Shown one piece after another: positions 18,000-25,434 of a stretch of DNA of 64,000 nucleotides. Made by a program: the position numbers and the translations under genes. This DNA is from Azospirillum lipoferum 4B (lineage in GTDB: Bacteria > Pseudomonadota > Alphaproteobacteria > Azospirillales > Azospirillaceae). The stretch lies in contig NC_016622.1 of the NCBI RefSeq assembly GCF_000283655.1, forward strand, positions 446,501 through 510,500, in the 5' to 3' direction. How positions within the stretch are numbered: position 1 is the first letter of the stretch; each line of letters opens with the position of its first letter. Under the pieces are notes generated by a model. It was given only the letters and a program-made list of their open reading frames with translations, made no database searches and had not been told where the DNA came from.

Positions 18000-18070
18000 C
18001 TCAGTCTCCTGGGACGCAAGATGATGGAACGGAATGGGTGAAGTCGGGGGGGACGGAGCGGCCGGGCGGG

Positions 18071-18099
18071 CCGATCAGCAACTGAAAAAGCTGATCAGG
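18071..18099 (-). promoter_or_regulatory. Hairpin in the ODC leader, overlapping the leader-ORF stop
   Basis: GATCAGC pairs with GCTGATC across a 10-nt loop (U-rich in the RNA), extended by two pairs after one bulge. The TGA of the leader ORF lies in the 5' arm, so a ribosome at the stop codon would cover it. Confidence 0.5.
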
Positions 18100-18217
18100 C
18101 GCTCAGGCCGCCAATACTGGATTGCCCCGTACAGAACCCTGTTCTGTCCGTTTGGTCCAGGAGCGGCAGATTTCGGAGACGGGTGAGCACGCGCCCACCC
18201 ACAACAACATCAACCAT
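18095..18217 (-). CDS. Putative leader peptide upstream of ornithine decarboxylase
   Basis: Forty-codon ORF starting with MVDVVVGG, with an Arg/Leu-rich middle (RVLTRLRNLPLL) and ending GGLSA. A perfect GGAGG lies 5 nt before its ATG, better than that of the ODC gene itself. It ends about 95 nt before the ODC start, and its stop codon lies in a hairpin. Alphaproteobacterial ODC genes have a described conserved 5' leader motif (speF leader), and E. coli speF is controlled by an ornithine-sensing arrest peptide; this ORF could act in a comparable way. Translation is not shown by sequence alone. Confidence 0.5.
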   Translation of the reverse strand: MVDVVVGGRVLTRLRNLPLLDQTDRTGFCTGQSSIGGLSA

Positions 18218-18341
18218 CGTAACCTCCAAGTCGCCGCCTTGTTTAAGGGACGGTCGGGGATCACGCGTTACGTCGTTGCATAACCACATCTCGGAGACGC
18301 CGAGGGGCGGGCCAGCGGCACGTGCGCTTGCGAGTTCGCGT

Positions 18342-18369
18342 TACATAGATCCAACGCGTTCGATTGCAA
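18342..18369 (-). promoter_or_regulatory. Candidate promoter of the ODC leader transcript
   Basis: On the minus strand TTGCAA, 16-bp spacer, TATGTA. It would give a leader of about 335 nt containing the small ORF and hairpin. Confidence 0.4.
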
Positions 18370-18438
18370 AGTGAAAAATGCCGCATGCCCCAAAAAAGTG
18401 GCAGACCATTTGAGGGGCCAAAAAACCGGAGCGATTTC

Positions 18439-19011
18439 ATGGGCTTGACCACGGTTCTGACGATGGAGGAGATCGGATTGCGGCTGCTGGCTGCAGCCTT
18501 CTGCGGTGCGCTGCTCGGGCTTGACCGCGAGATGCGCGGCAAGGCGGCCGGCTTGCGCACGCACACGCTGATTTCCATCAGCTGCGCCCTGACGACTCTG
18601 GTGGCGCTGGAGCTCTATGTCGGCCTGCATACCGGCGGCGACGAGCGGCCGAGCGACCCGGTGCGCGTCATTCAGGGCGTGGCCCAGGCGGTCGGCTTCA
18701 TCAGCGCCGGTGTGATGTTCCGTTCCGGCGACAGCGTGCGCGGGGCGACGACCGCCGCGGTGATCTGGGTGGCGGGCGGGCTGGGCATCGCCTGCGGTGC
18801 CGGATACTACCTGCTGGCGGGGATGGCGCTGGCCCTGTGCCTGATGGTGACGATCCTGTTCACCGTCCTGATGGACCGTTTCCCGCAGTTCGGCAAGGAG
18901 GACGGGGACGGCGGCAGGGTCGACGACGACCGCAAGCTGCGGGAGCGGCGCCGCGCCGCCCGCCCGCCGGGCCGGGTCAGGCGGATCGCCCGTCCCGCGC
19001 CGCGGGGATGA
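18439..19011 (+). CDS. MgtC/SapB-family membrane protein
   Basis: Inner-membrane protein of 190 residues with four or five helices. The start region LRLLAAAFCGALLGLDREMRGKAAGLRTHTLI is the MgtC signature, followed by VAQAVGFISAGVMFRSGDSVRGATTAA. Family members are tied to Mg2+ limitation, acid tolerance and intracellular survival. Start chosen for GGAG 8 bp upstream; eight residues further in is another Met. An Arg-rich tail overlaps the converging MFS gene by 35 bp. The 220 bp before it holds no clear promoter on this strand. Confidence 0.87.
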   Translation: MGLTTVLTMEEIGLRLLAAAFCGALLGLDREMRGKAAGLRTHTLISISCALTTLVALELYVGLHTGGDERPSDPVRVIQGVAQAVGFISAGVMFRSGDSVRGATTAAVIWVAGGLGIACGAGYYLLAGMALALCLMVTILFTVLMDRFPQFGKEDGDGGRVDDDRKLRERRRAARPPGRVRRIARPAPRG

Positions 19012-20242
19012 CCAGCAGGCGGTGCGCCAGCAGCGCGCCCAGCGCCACCAGCCCGATGGCCCCCATCATCGGCAGGGCGCTGCCGTCGTTCATATGGCCG
19101 ACGACGATGCCAATGGCGGCGGCGATGGTCATCTGCGCGAAGCCCAGCAGGGAGGAGGCGAGCCCGGCCATGGTGGCGTAGGGGCCGACCGCATTGGCAG
19201 TGGCGTTGGGCAGGGTCAGCCCGGCGCCGAGGATGAACAGGAAGACTGGAAGCAGGATGGCCAGCAGATGGACCACGCCGGCCAGAGCCAGCAGACCGCC
19301 CACAACTCCGCCGCCAAGCGAGAGCAGCGTGCCGATGCGGATCATCCGGGCGCCGCCCAGCCGCGGCGTCAGCCGTCCGGCCAGGAAGGTGCCCAGCATA
19401 TAGCCCAGCACCACCGCGCCGAAGCTGGCGCCATACTGCGCCGGGGTCAGGTGCAACCGGTCGATCAGCACGAAGGACGAGCCCGAGATGAAGGAGAAGA
19501 TGCCGCTGTAGGAAAAGCCGACCACCAGCACATAGCCGACGAAGCCGCGGTTGCGCAGCAGAAGCAGGTAGTTGGCGGCGAGCCGGCCCGGCCGCAACGC
19601 CTCCTCGTCGCGGTGGGCGTTGGTCTCGCCCAGCATCGACCACACCGCCGCCAATATGCCGCAGGCGAAGACGGTCAGCAGAACGAAATTGGCGCGCCAG
19701 CCGAACCACTCCGTCAGCACGCCGCCCAGCATCGGCCCGACCGCCGGGGCCAGCGCCATCGCCATCGACATATAGGCCAGCACCGTCGCCGCCCGGTCGC
19801 GGCCGAAGACGTCGCGCACCACCGCCCTTGCCACCACCGGCCCGCAGCAGGCCCCTAGTGCCTGGAAGAAGCGGGCGGCGATCAGCCCCTCGATGCTGGT
19901 GGCCATGGCGCAGACGGCGCTGGCCGCCAGATAGATCGCCACCCCGACCAGCAGGGTGGGGCGCCGGCCGAACCGGTCGGACATCGGGCCATAGATCAGC
20001 TGCGACACCGCGAAGCCGATCAGGAAGATCGACAGCGTCATCTGCACCGTGACGACATCGGTGTCGAACACCCGGACCAGCGTCGGCAGCGACGGCAGAT
20101 AGAGGTCGGTGGACAGCGGACCGAAAGCGACCAGAGCGGTCAGCAGGACACGGATCGGCAGGGAATCGGGACGGGGCATGGCAGGGGCGGGCACCGCGGC
20201 GGGGAAGCGAGGACGGGGCCGCACTGTATCAGACGAAACCAT
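18977..20242 (-). CDS. Bcr/CflA-type MFS multidrug efflux pump
   Basis: Inner-membrane proton-driven exporter of up to 421 residues with twelve helices. Bcr/CflA markers: TM1 ending GPLSTDLYLPSLP, the MFS motif A YGPMSDRFGRRPTLLVG after TM2, and motif C-like GPMLGGVLTEWFGWRANF in TM5. The ATG at 20179 (MPRPDSL) gives the usual short N-terminus and may be the true start; neither has a good ribosome-binding site. Last gene of a likely ribF-small ORF-MFS operon; converges with mgtC. Confidence 0.9.
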   Translation of the reverse strand: MVSSDTVRPRPRFPAAVPAPAMPRPDSLPIRVLLTALVAFGPLSTDLYLPSLPTLVRVFDTDVVTVQMTLSIFLIGFAVSQLIYGPMSDRFGRRPTLLVGVAIYLAASAVCAMATSIEGLIAARFFQALGACCGPVVARAVVRDVFGRDRAATVLAYMSMAMALAPAVGPMLGGVLTEWFGWRANFVLLTVFACGILAAVWSMLGETNAHRDEEALRPGRLAANYLLLLRNRGFVGYVLVVGFSYSGIFSFISGSSFVLIDRLHLTPAQYGASFGAVVLGYMLGTFLAGRLTPRLGGARMIRIGTLLSLGGGVVGGLLALAGVVHLLAILLPVFLFILGAGLTLPNATANAVGPYATMAGLASSLLGFAQMTIAAAIGIVVGHMNDGSALPMMGAIGLVALGALLAHRLLVIPAARDGRSA

Positions 20243-20281
20243 CGCCGCCAGTGCCGATGACGGCCCGGCGGGACCGCCGCC

Positions 20282-20458
20282 TCACTTCGCCGGCAGAACC
20301 ATGCGGATGCAGCGTGACAGCACGGTGTTGCCGGTCATCTCGCGGTAGTTCTGGATGACGACCGGCTCGGCCGCCCTGCATTGCTCCATGCTGGCGAACT
20401 CCAGCGTGGTCGGACCGCCTTGGTTCAGGATGAACAGCAGCATCAGAACCCGCTCCAT
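20282..20458 (-). CDS. Small hypothetical protein between ribF and the MFS pump
   Basis: Fifty-eight residues starting MERVLMLLFIL; not recognised. A weakly hydrophobic N-terminus, then a polar part with two cysteines (EQCRAA, SRCIRM) that could form a disulfide if exported. GGGGAGG lies 6 nt before the ATG, a strong sign of translation. The ATG is 14 bp after the ribF stop and the MFS gene follows by about 40 bp, so it reads as the middle gene of an operon. Confidence 0.6.
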   Translation of the reverse strand: MERVLMLLFILNQGGPTTLEFASMEQCRAAEPVVIQNYREMTGNTVLSRCIRMVLPAK

Positions 20459-20472
20459 CCCCGTCCTCCCCG

Positions 20473-21414
20473 TCAGCCGGCGGCCAGCACCGCGCGGGCG
20501 GCGGCGGCATCCTGAACGATCTGGTCCTTCAGCGCGTCGAAGCTGGGGAACTTCATCTCCGGCCGCAGGAAATCGATCATCTGCACCCGCAGATGCAGAT
20601 CGTACAGGTTCAGGTCGACGTCGAACAGATGGGCCTCCAGCCGGGCAACGGTGCCGTCCACGGTGGGGCGGGCGCCGAGATTGGCGACGCCCGGCAGCCA
20701 GACGGTCTCGCCGCCGCGGTCTACGCCGGCGCGGATCGCATAGACGCCGAAGGCCGGGCGCAGATACTCGCCCAGTTCGATGTTCGCGGTGGGGAAGCCG
20801 ATGGTGCGGCCGCGCTGGTCACCATGGACGACGCGCCCCTCGATCTCCCAGGGATGGCCCAGCACATGGGCGGCCTCGCGCGGCCGGCCGGCGACCAGCG
20901 CGTCGCGCACGCGGGTGGAGGAATAGACCCCGCCCTCGGCGTCGGACACCGGGCCGACCTCGGTCACGCCGAAGCCCTGGGCGCGGCCGGCGCGCAGCAG
21001 GAAGGCCGGGTCGCCCGACCGCTTGTGCCCGAACAGGAAATCATAGCCGCAGACGACATGCCGGACGCCCAGCCCGCCGATCAGGACCTCGTCGACGAAA
21101 GCCTGCGCGGTCTTGTGGCGGAAGCCGTCGTCGAAATGGCAGACGATCAGCTGGTCGACGTCCAGAGCCTCGATATGCCGGGTCTTGACGCGGAAGGGCG
21201 TCAGGCGGAAGGGCGGGTCGTCGGGACGGAAGACGCTGCGCGGGTGCGGTTCGAAGGTGACCACGGCCGACGGCGCGCCCATGTCGGCCGCAAGGCGCTG
21301 GGCGGTGCCGATGACCGTCTGATGCCCGCGGTGCACGCCGTCGAAATTGCCGAGCGCCACGACGGCGCCCCGCTCTTCGGCCGGCAGGTCGGCGGTGTGT
21401 CTGTACAGTCGCAT
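20473..21414 (-). CDS. ribF: Bifunctional riboflavin kinase / FAD synthetase
   Basis: Makes FMN from riboflavin and then FAD. The 313-residue protein has the N-terminal nucleotidyltransferase domain (VVALGNFDGVHRGHQTVI near residue 20; VVCGYDFLFGHKRSGD; SSTRVRDAL near residue 165) and the C-terminal riboflavin kinase domain (GRTIGFPTANIEL near residue 205; EAHLFDVDLNLYD). Standard length. It has its own promoter candidate at 21464-21495. Flavin supply suits the many flavoproteins of the island (FixABC), but no direct link is visible. Confidence 0.95.
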   Translation of the reverse strand: MRLYRHTADLPAEERGAVVALGNFDGVHRGHQTVIGTAQRLAADMGAPSAVVTFEPHPRSVFRPDDPPFRLTPFRVKTRHIEALDVDQLIVCHFDDGFRHKTAQAFVDEVLIGGLGVRHVVCGYDFLFGHKRSGDPAFLLRAGRAQGFGVTEVGPVSDAEGGVYSSTRVRDALVAGRPREAAHVLGHPWEIEGRVVHGDQRGRTIGFPTANIELGEYLRPAFGVYAIRAGVDRGGETVWLPGVANLGARPTVDGTVARLEAHLFDVDLNLYDLHLRVQMIDFLRPEMKFPSFDALKDQIVQDAAAARAVLAAG

Positions 21415-21463
21415 GCGCGCCCCGGTGCTGTGGGCGGACCCCGGCGGGTCCGCTTGCTCGGGC

Positions 21464-21495
21464 GTCTATATAGACCGACGCCGGCGCGGGGTAAA
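21464..21495 (-). promoter_or_regulatory. Candidate ribF promoter containing a 12-bp palindrome
   Basis: On the minus strand TTTACC, 17-bp spacer, TATATA. The -10 lies in the perfect palindrome GTCTATATAGAC (21464-21475), about 50 bp before ribF. A 9-bp GC hairpin (21480-21504) overlaps the -35. Confidence 0.5.
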
Positions 21496-21545
21496 CGCGC
21501 CGGCGCTGTCCTGCCGCCCGAAGGCAGCGGTCAGGCGTCGAAAAA

Positions 21546-21995
21546 TCAGCCGCGGGACGGGACCATCAGCAGCGCTTCGCCTTCCACCACCACGGTCTCG
21601 CCGACGGTGCAGACGGTCTTGATGACGCAGCGGCGCTTTTCCGGGATCAGTTCGGTGATGGTGGCGCGGGCGGTGACGGTGTCGCCGGCGCGGACCGGCG
21701 CCTTGAACTTCAGCGTCTGGCTCATGTAGATGCAGCCCGGCCCCGGCAGCTTGGTGCCCAGCACGGCCGAGATGAAGCCGACCGTCAGCATGCCGTGGGC
21801 GATGCGGCCCTGGAACATGGTGGTGGCGGCGTATTCCTGGTTGATGTGGACCGGGTTGGTGTCGCCGGAGATGCCTGCGAACAGGACGATGTCGGCTTCC
21901 GTCACCGTCTTGGCGAAGCTTGCCGTCATGCCGACGGACAGGTCTTCGATGCAGTAGCCTTCGGTATCCTTGCGGACCTGACGCACGTCGTCCAT
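21546..21995 (-). CDS. MaoC-like (R)-specific enoyl-CoA hydratase
   Basis: Hot-dog-fold protein of 149 residues. The hydratase motif is present: FAGISGDTNPVHINQEYAAT (catalytic Asp and His near residues 46 and 51), then GRIAHGMLTVGFISAVLGTKLPGPG. Members of this size (PhaJ-like) hydrate trans-2-enoyl-CoA to (R)-3-hydroxyacyl-CoA, feeding polyhydroxyalkanoate synthesis. Start chosen for the AGAGGAA site; an upstream ATG at 22043 lacks one. Confidence 0.87.
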   Translation of the reverse strand: MDDVRQVRKDTEGYCIEDLSVGMTASFAKTVTEADIVLFAGISGDTNPVHINQEYAATTMFQGRIAHGMLTVGFISAVLGTKLPGPGCIYMSQTLKFKAPVRAGDTVTARATITELIPEKRRCVIKTVCTVGETVVVEGEALLMVPSRG

Positions 21996-22460
21996 CGCAG
22001 CAATTCCTCTTTCTCTCGATGCCTGTTCCGGCGTCTCACGCACTGGCGCCGCGCCGTTCGCTGCGATGCGTCATGTGCACCGCAGCGATGGGAATGGCAC
22101 CACGTCTCCTCCAAAAATGCAAAAAAATCTCTAACGTTCCGCACAAGACCGCGGACAAAGCGGCTGCGCCCTGCGGTATGCTTGTTCGCAATGGAAGGGC
22201 GCCATGCGCGACCGGATTACTTCCTGCCGAAGGTAGAGCGGCGGAATCATCGGCCGATCAACAGCTTAATGGGAAATCCCGCCAACCTCCGGCCTTTTGT
22301 GCCACCGTTGGCGCGACTGTTTGACGCCGCCCCACGCCGCAATGGCAAAGTCTGTTTCCTTTCAACTGATTGACTGTTCGGTGACTGTTGGTTCGGCAGC
22401 GCAATAAAAGCTGGAGCGCGGGCGCGGCGAATCGGGGAGCGTCTTCGCCGCGCCGCAGCA
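21996..22460. other. 465-bp intergenic region upstream of the MaoC gene
   Basis: No gene seen. It holds the leader of the MaoC gene (on the minus strand GGAGGAGA near 22105 is followed by a 10-codon frame that I do not regard as a gene) and, at its right end, the terminator of the RlpA-like gene. Confidence 0.4.
22421..22454 (-). terminator. Probable terminator of the RlpA-like gene
   Basis: Perfect 11-bp stem GGCGCGGCGAA / TTCGCCGCGCC with a 12-nt loop, 6 bp past the stop. The T-run (CTTTTATT) is about 10 bp downstream, so efficiency is uncertain. Confidence 0.5.
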
Positions 22461-23045
22461 TTACTTGCCAGAACCAGAGTGCGACACTGTGTCGCTGCCG
22501 GTTCCGCCACTATTGCCGCTGCCTTCGCTGCGGCGGTTTTCGCGGTCCGCCACCTGCCGGTCGGGGGTGAGCTGGTCGACCTTCGCCTCAACCTTGTCGC
22601 GGGCGGTGTCGGTCGGCTGTTCGGACGGCTTGACCTCCACCGTCACCGGGGCGGTCCCGTCCTCGATCATGTCCAGCTTCCTGGCGGCGGAGCGTGACAG
22701 GTCGATCACCCGGCCGTCGACATAGGGGCCGCGGTCGTTGACGATGACGTCGACGCTTCTGCCGTTCTCCTCGTTCGTGACGGTGGCCTTGGAACCGAGC
22801 GGCAGCGCGCGCGATGCCGCGGTCGACTTGTTCTGGTTCATCGGCTCGCCGCTGGCGGTGGTGCGGCCATGGAACTTGTGGCTGTAGAAGGACGCTTCCC
22901 CCTTGTGGACGAGGACTTCTTCGCCATCCTCATGCTCGACACGCATGGGCGGAACCTTGGCCTTCCCGTTCGCCAGCACCGGGACCACGGTCCCGCTCAG
23001 GGTCGTGGCGGCAAGCGCCAGGACGATGATTCGCATTGTCTTCAT
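22461..23045 (-). CDS. RlpA-like septal-ring lytic transglycosylase family protein
   Basis: Exported protein of 194 residues: signal peptide (about residues 1-25, ending VLA), then a double-psi beta-barrel domain with GEASFYSHKFHGRTTASGE near residue 48 and VIVNDRGPYVDGRVIDLS. In some bacteria RlpA cleaves glycan strands lacking stem peptides. The C-terminal 50 residues are Ser/Gly/Asp-rich and look disordered; no SPOR domain is present. Start fixed by GGAGGTG 6 nt upstream of ATG 23045. Confidence 0.85.
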   Translation of the reverse strand: MKTMRIIVLALAATTLSGTVVPVLANGKAKVPPMRVEHEDGEEVLVHKGEASFYSHKFHGRTTASGEPMNQNKSTAASRALPLGSKATVTNEENGRSVDVIVNDRGPYVDGRVIDLSRSAARKLDMIEDGTAPVTVEVKPSEQPTDTARDKVEAKVDQLTPDRQVADRENRRSEGSGNSGGTGSDTVSHSGSGK

Positions 23046-23214
23046 CGGTACACCTCCAACGGCGCACCAACGCCCTGCAAGGAAAAGAGTTCCCTCACGG
23101 ATCGCATGCAAGACATCGCTACTATTTCCGGTTTCGAATATCTTGACGAATTCGGGGTGGGTGGTCCGCATCGACGCTCTTCCGATCGTCATCACAACGT
23201 TCAGGGGAGAAAAC

Positions 23215-24249
23215 ATGGCTGACGATGCCGCCTGGACTGCATCCGGGATCATGCCGGACCTGCGCCATGTGGAGATGCGGTCTGTCGCGATGGCCGACGG
23301 GGCGCGGCTGCGGGTCGCCGTCTGGCCGAAGCCGGAGCGGGTGCGCGGCACGGCGCTGGTGCTGACCGGCCGGGCCGAGTTCATCGAGAAATATGCGGAG
23401 ACCGCAGGCGCGTTGGCCGCCCGCGGCTTCCGCGTGGTGGCGGTCGACTGGCGCAACCAGGGCCTGTCGGACCGGCCGCTGGCCAACCGGCAGATCCACC
23501 ATCTCAGCGATTTCGCGCTGCTGGTCGACGACCTCGACGGCGTCTACCGGCAGGTCGTGGCGCCCGTCGCCGCGGAGACCGGAGGGCCGCTGATCCTGCT
23601 GGCGCATTCCATGGGTGGTCTCGTGGCGACGCTGGCGCTGGCCCGCCATGCCGCGGACGATCCCGGCCGCTATGCCGCCGTGCTGCTGGCGGCACCGATG
23701 TACGCCATCCACACCGGACCGCTGCCGCCCCGGCTGGCGCGGGCGCTGGCCTGCCTGGGGCTCGCCTGCGGATGGGGGGGCCGCTATGCGCTGTGGCAGG
23801 GCGATTACGACCCGGCGGAGGCCGTCTTCCGGCCGGACAACAAGATCACCGCCGATCCGCAGCGCTACGCCGCCTTCCATACCCCCTTCGCCGAGCGGCC
23901 GGAACTGCGCGTCGGCGGTGTCAGCTTCGCCTGGGTGGCGGCGGCGCTGGATGCGGAGGACGCGCTGCGCCATGGCGGCCTGCCGCTGGACCGGGTGCGG
24001 ACGCCGGTCCTGCTGCTGAGCGCGCCCGGCGACCGGGTGGTCCGGGCGGAGCTTCACCGCATGGTGGCCGGCCGGCTCGGCAACGCCCATCTCGTCGAGT
24101 ATCCCGGAGCGAAGCACGAGCTGCTGATGGAATGCGACGCCATCCGCGACCGGGTGTGGGCGGACATCGACGACTTCCTCGACAGGACCCTCGGTGACGG
24201 GACCGGCCACAAGACACTTGCGCAGTCCGGCGGCTCTGTCGTCGGATAG
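23215..24249 (+). CDS. Alpha/beta hydrolase (lysophospholipase/monoacylglycerol-lipase type)
   Basis: Hydrolase of 344 residues. Landmarks: LVLTGRAEFIEKYAET, VDWRNQGLSDRPL, nucleophile elbow LLAHSMGGLVA (Ser near residue 127), acid Asp in SAPGDRVV, and His in GAKHELLME. This is the pattern of lysophospholipase L2 (PldB)-like enzymes. Start fixed by AGGGGAGA before ATG 23215. Divergent from the RlpA-like gene; the next gene follows by 30 bp. Confidence 0.87.
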   Translation: MADDAAWTASGIMPDLRHVEMRSVAMADGARLRVAVWPKPERVRGTALVLTGRAEFIEKYAETAGALAARGFRVVAVDWRNQGLSDRPLANRQIHHLSDFALLVDDLDGVYRQVVAPVAAETGGPLILLAHSMGGLVATLALARHAADDPGRYAAVLLAAPMYAIHTGPLPPRLARALACLGLACGWGGRYALWQGDYDPAEAVFRPDNKITADPQRYAAFHTPFAERPELRVGGVSFAWVAAALDAEDALRHGGLPLDRVRTPVLLLSAPGDRVVRAELHRMVAGRLGNAHLVEYPGAKHELLMECDAIRDRVWADIDDFLDRTLGDGTGHKTLAQSGGSVVG

Positions 24250-24279
24250 GCGCCTTCAGGACCAGAGGTGCCCCTCAGC

Positions 24280-25293
24280 ATGACCGATTTCTGGACGGCG
24301 TCCGGCTTCCACCTGTTGGCCCGCGATGCCGACAACCATCTGGCGGTGACGCCCGATTTCCTGCGCGCCTATCTGCTGCGGCCCGAGATGCGCCCGCCGG
24401 AGGAGGCCTGCGACGCCGAGCGCACGCTGCACGCCGCCTTGCTGGACGATCCGGCGCGGACGGTGCCGGCCCCGCTGCTCGACGCCATCGCCGATCCGGA
24501 TGCGCGGGAGAATTTCCAGGTCTGGCTGGCCTTCCGTGACCGGCTGCTGGCCGCCGGGACTCTGGAGGGCTGCTACATCCGCCTGTTCCGCGAGGGTGCC
24601 CGCGGCGTGCCCGGCCTGTTCATCGACCAGCTGGTGCATGCCATCCTGCGCGGCATCCTGGATGGAACCCCGTCGGGCCTGCGCACCCGTGCCGGCGAAC
24701 TGTTCTTCCGCGAGCAGACGGTGTCGGTCGACGACGGCCGCGTCCGCGTCGCCGATGCCGAGACGGTGGAGACGATGGCGGCGTCGGGCGGCTTCGGCTC
24801 TCTCGGCCGTCTGGTGGTGGAGGCCGGAACCGCCCCCCGCAGTGTCGATCTGGACATCCTGGACGAGACCAACCACCCGCTCTACTGGGGCCGCGACGCC
24901 CGGCACGACACCGTGCTGGACATCACCTTCGCCGCCGCCGGGCTGGACGCGCTGGCCCGCGTGCTGGAGGCCTGGGTTGGGCATTTCCTGGGCGTGACGG
25001 TCGGCATCCAGCCGGTGCAGAACATCCGCGACGACCGCTGGGTCTGGCATGTCGGGCTCGACAGCTCCGCCACGGCGATCCTCAACGATCTCTACAACGG
25101 TGTGGAGGTGGGGGAGGACCGGCTGGCCCGCATCCTCGCCCTGTTCCGCCTGGACTTCGCCGACCCCGCCGCCATGCGTCCCGACCTTGCCGGCCGGCCG
25201 GTCTATCTGGGGCTGGCGATGACGGAAGGGCGGCGGCTGAAGCTGAAGCCGCAGAATTTGCTGGTGAATTTGCCGCTGGCTTCGGTGGCGTGA
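24280..25293 (+). CDS. Conserved hypothetical protein (DUF6352-like)
   Basis: Soluble protein of 337 residues; I recognise it only as a conserved uncharacterised family seen in alpha- and betaproteobacteria. It starts MTDFWTASGFHLLARD, has a DETNHPLYWGRDARHDTVLDITF stretch near residue 200, and ends with a LKPQNLLVNLP tail. No catalytic motif or membrane segment is evident. AGAGGTG lies 9 nt before ATG 24280. Probably co-transcribed with the hydrolase upstream. Confidence 0.7.
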   Translation: MTDFWTASGFHLLARDADNHLAVTPDFLRAYLLRPEMRPPEEACDAERTLHAALLDDPARTVPAPLLDAIADPDARENFQVWLAFRDRLLAAGTLEGCYIRLFREGARGVPGLFIDQLVHAILRGILDGTPSGLRTRAGELFFREQTVSVDDGRVRVADAETVETMAASGGFGSLGRLVVEAGTAPRSVDLDILDETNHPLYWGRDARHDTVLDITFAAAGLDALARVLEAWVGHFLGVTVGIQPVQNIRDDRWVWHVGLDSSATAILNDLYNGVEVGEDRLARILALFRLDFADPAAMRPDLAGRPVYLGLAMTEGRRLKLKPQNLLVNLPLASVA

Positions 25294-25307
25294 AGGAGGC
25301 GCTGGGG

Positions 25308-25428
25308 TTGCCCCCTCCCTAACCCTCCCCCGCCCTCGGCCGGCCGATGGCCGGTCCGATCACGGGAGAGGGGACTGCCGCCGCTATGCGAATCCACCCT
25401 CTCCCGCGAAGCGGGAGGGAGGGGGCAA
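25308..25428. repeat. Dispersed palindromic intergenic repeat, copy 1
   Basis: Starts TTGCCCCCTCCCTAACCCTC and ends GGAGGGAGGGGGCAA, with the shared internal GAGAGGGGACTGCCGCCGC. The left inner hairpin is replaced by a longer GC palindrome (GGCCGGCCGATGGCCGG) compared with the copies at 32766 and 50371. It fills the gap between two converging genes. Confidence 0.85.
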
Positions 25429-25434
25429 TCGCAT

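Noticed and set aside
22080-22130. Short ORFs with GGAGGAGA in the MaoC leader
   Set aside because: Ten to twelve codons with no feature beyond the ribosome-binding-like sequence; too weak to call.
24256-25050. Long antisense frames opposite real genes here and elsewhere in the window
   Set aside because: They lack ribosome-binding sites and recognisable products and mirror the codon pattern of the genes on the other strand.
25308-25428. CRISPR or tRNA-like structure in the repeats
   Set aside because: The repeats are dispersed single copies without spacers; no tRNA cloverleaf with a TTCGANNC arm was found in any intergenic region.
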